Shown here in pieces: positions 13,255-13,957 of a stretch of DNA of 13,957 bases. Position numbers and translations under genes: made by a program. The stretch comes from an uncultured Clostridium sp. GTDB taxonomy: Bacteria > Bacillota_A > Clostridia > TANB77 > CAG-508. Within the stretch, counting starts at the first letter, position 1. Every line of letters starts with the position of its first letter. The stretch lies in assembly GCA_947382445.1 (NCBI GenBank), contig CANCZH010000044.1, positions 1-13,957 on the forward strand, in the 5' to 3' direction. The notes beneath the pieces were generated by a model that saw only the letters and a program-made list of their open reading frames with translations, did no database searches and was not told where the DNA came from.

Positions 13255-13957
13255 CTATTTTATTTCTACTTTTTTAAAAGTAAAATATCCTATCAAATTA
13301 AATACTATTATATACATAATTCCAAGCATTGTACACTTTATAATATAGTCATTTGCTGGATTTGTTACTAAATTTGCAAGTGCATACTGTAACTCATAAT
13401 TATAAAAGAACTCACCATTTATCTTAAATAAATTTATAATTCCCATTCCAATTAACTGAACAACCATTACAAATGGAATTGCAACAGTATTAAATGTTGA
13501 AGTTTTTCTAAAAATAAATGCAAAACTCACAAGTAAACTGATTATACCATATAATAATGGTAACTGCACTAAAACAACTTTTGTAAATTCCCATAAATTT
13601 GATGAAAACTTTTTACCATTTATAATAATATTTAAAATATACATACCATAATTGTTAATTAAAATTAAAGCTGTCCCTATTACAAAAACTAAAATAAGTT
13701 TAGAAAAATAATACTTTTTTCTACTTATTGCCGAAGACAATGTATTTTTTATTGATTTATTAGAAAAATCTGTACATAGCACAATAACAACAATAACAAT
13801 GAAAAAATAATATAAATTCGTATTACTTCCAAGTATCTCTTTATCTAATTTAAACTCACAATGCTTTTTCATTACATTTCTAACTTCACTTAAAGTATTA
13901 GCACTTCTAAGTTCTTCATTAAATTCATTATCTACATCTTCTGTCCCAACAGATATT
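13255..13957 (-). CDS. ABC-2 type transporter permease, partial (N-terminus beyond window)
   Basis: At least 234 codons are seen; the frame stays open to the right edge, so the Met at 13872 is internal and the true start lies outside. Visible features are a polar stretch (GTEDVDNEFNEELRSANTLS) that would be the large loop after the missing first helix, then about five membrane helices. They fit the patterns LYYFFIVIVVIVLCTDF, KLILVFVIGTALILI, QLPLLYGIISLLVSFAFIF, IPFVMVVQLIGMGIINLF and CTMLGIMYIIVFNLIGYF. The sequence DFSNKSIKNTLSSAISRKKYYFSKL between the first two visible helices (given here as two parts, DFSNKSIKNTLS and SRKKYYFSKL) is typical of ABC-2 permeases. It works with a separate ATPase, presumably encoded upstream outside the window. 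Export or expulsion of a peptide or lipid-targeting antimicrobial is a family-based guess. It is followed by the histidine kinase in the same operon. Confidence 0.85.
   Translation of the reverse strand, partial: ISVGTEDVDNEFNEELRSANTLSEVRNVMKKHCEFKLDKEILGSNTNLYYFFIVIVVIVLCTDFSNKSIKNTLSSAISRKKYYFSKLILVFVIGTALILINNYGMYILNIIINGKKFSSNLWEFTKVVLVQLPLLYGIISLLVSFAFIFRKTSTFNTVAIPFVMVVQLIGMGIINLFKINGEFFYNYELQYALANLVTNPANDYIIKCTMLGIMYIIVFNLIGYFTFKKVEIK

Noticed and set aside
1..13957. CRISPR array, tRNA, rRNA, prophage or complete insertion sequence
   Set aside because: I saw no regularly spaced direct repeats, no tRNA cloverleaf or rRNA-like stretch, and no transposase, integrase or phage structural gene.

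Overview
The window is AT-rich DNA from a Gram-positive Firmicute, most likely a member of the Clostridia. Supporting signs are the strong A/T bias in codons and spacers, the AGGAGG ribosome binding sites, TTGACT/TTGCAA -35 boxes spaced 17 nt from TATAAT -10 boxes, a type I dockerin, cadherin-like beta-sandwich domains, and a TGS-uridine kinase fusion. Stop codons are TAA and TAG, and nothing suggests a non-standard code. Species cannot be named from this sequence.

Layout, left to right. (a) 1-277 is the N-terminal end of a membrane-anchored extracellular protein with a possible NPCBM-like start, on the minus strand, with its own promoter. (b) 278-995 holds no protein gene. It contains a minus-strand promoter (914-942) and a minus-strand terminator (556-584) that bracket a candidate RNA of about 350 nt with competing pairings. 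(c) 996-4274 is a two-gene minus-strand operon. The first gene is a secreted glucosaminidase-SH3-dockerin protein; the second is a membrane-anchored Ig/cadherin-like protein. (d) 4275-4700 is an unusually palindrome-rich divergent spacer containing a 180-bp structure closed by a perfect 30-bp inverted repeat. (e) 4701-7118 is a large U32 (RlhA-like) protein on the plus strand. It converges on (f), a three-gene minus-strand operon (9294 to 7147): a 62-aa two-helix membrane protein, a TGS-uridine kinase-like nucleoside kinase, and an RNHCP zinc-ribbon protein. Operons (e) and (f) share one hairpin terminator that includes both stop codons. (g) 9474-10073 is a separately transcribed, more GC-rich gene with a stretch resembling the Spo0A DNA-binding domain. 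(h) 10229-12274 is recG. (i) 12348-13957 is an ABC-2 permease, cut by the window edge, followed by a histidine kinase. The pair resembles antimicrobial-peptide sensing or resistance modules.

The housekeeping content (recG, U32, nucleoside kinase, RNHCP) is ordinary. The most interesting material is non-coding: the ~350-nt RNA candidate and the 180-bp inverted-repeat element. Next come the dockerin/surface-protein operon and the orphan Spo0A_C-like gene.
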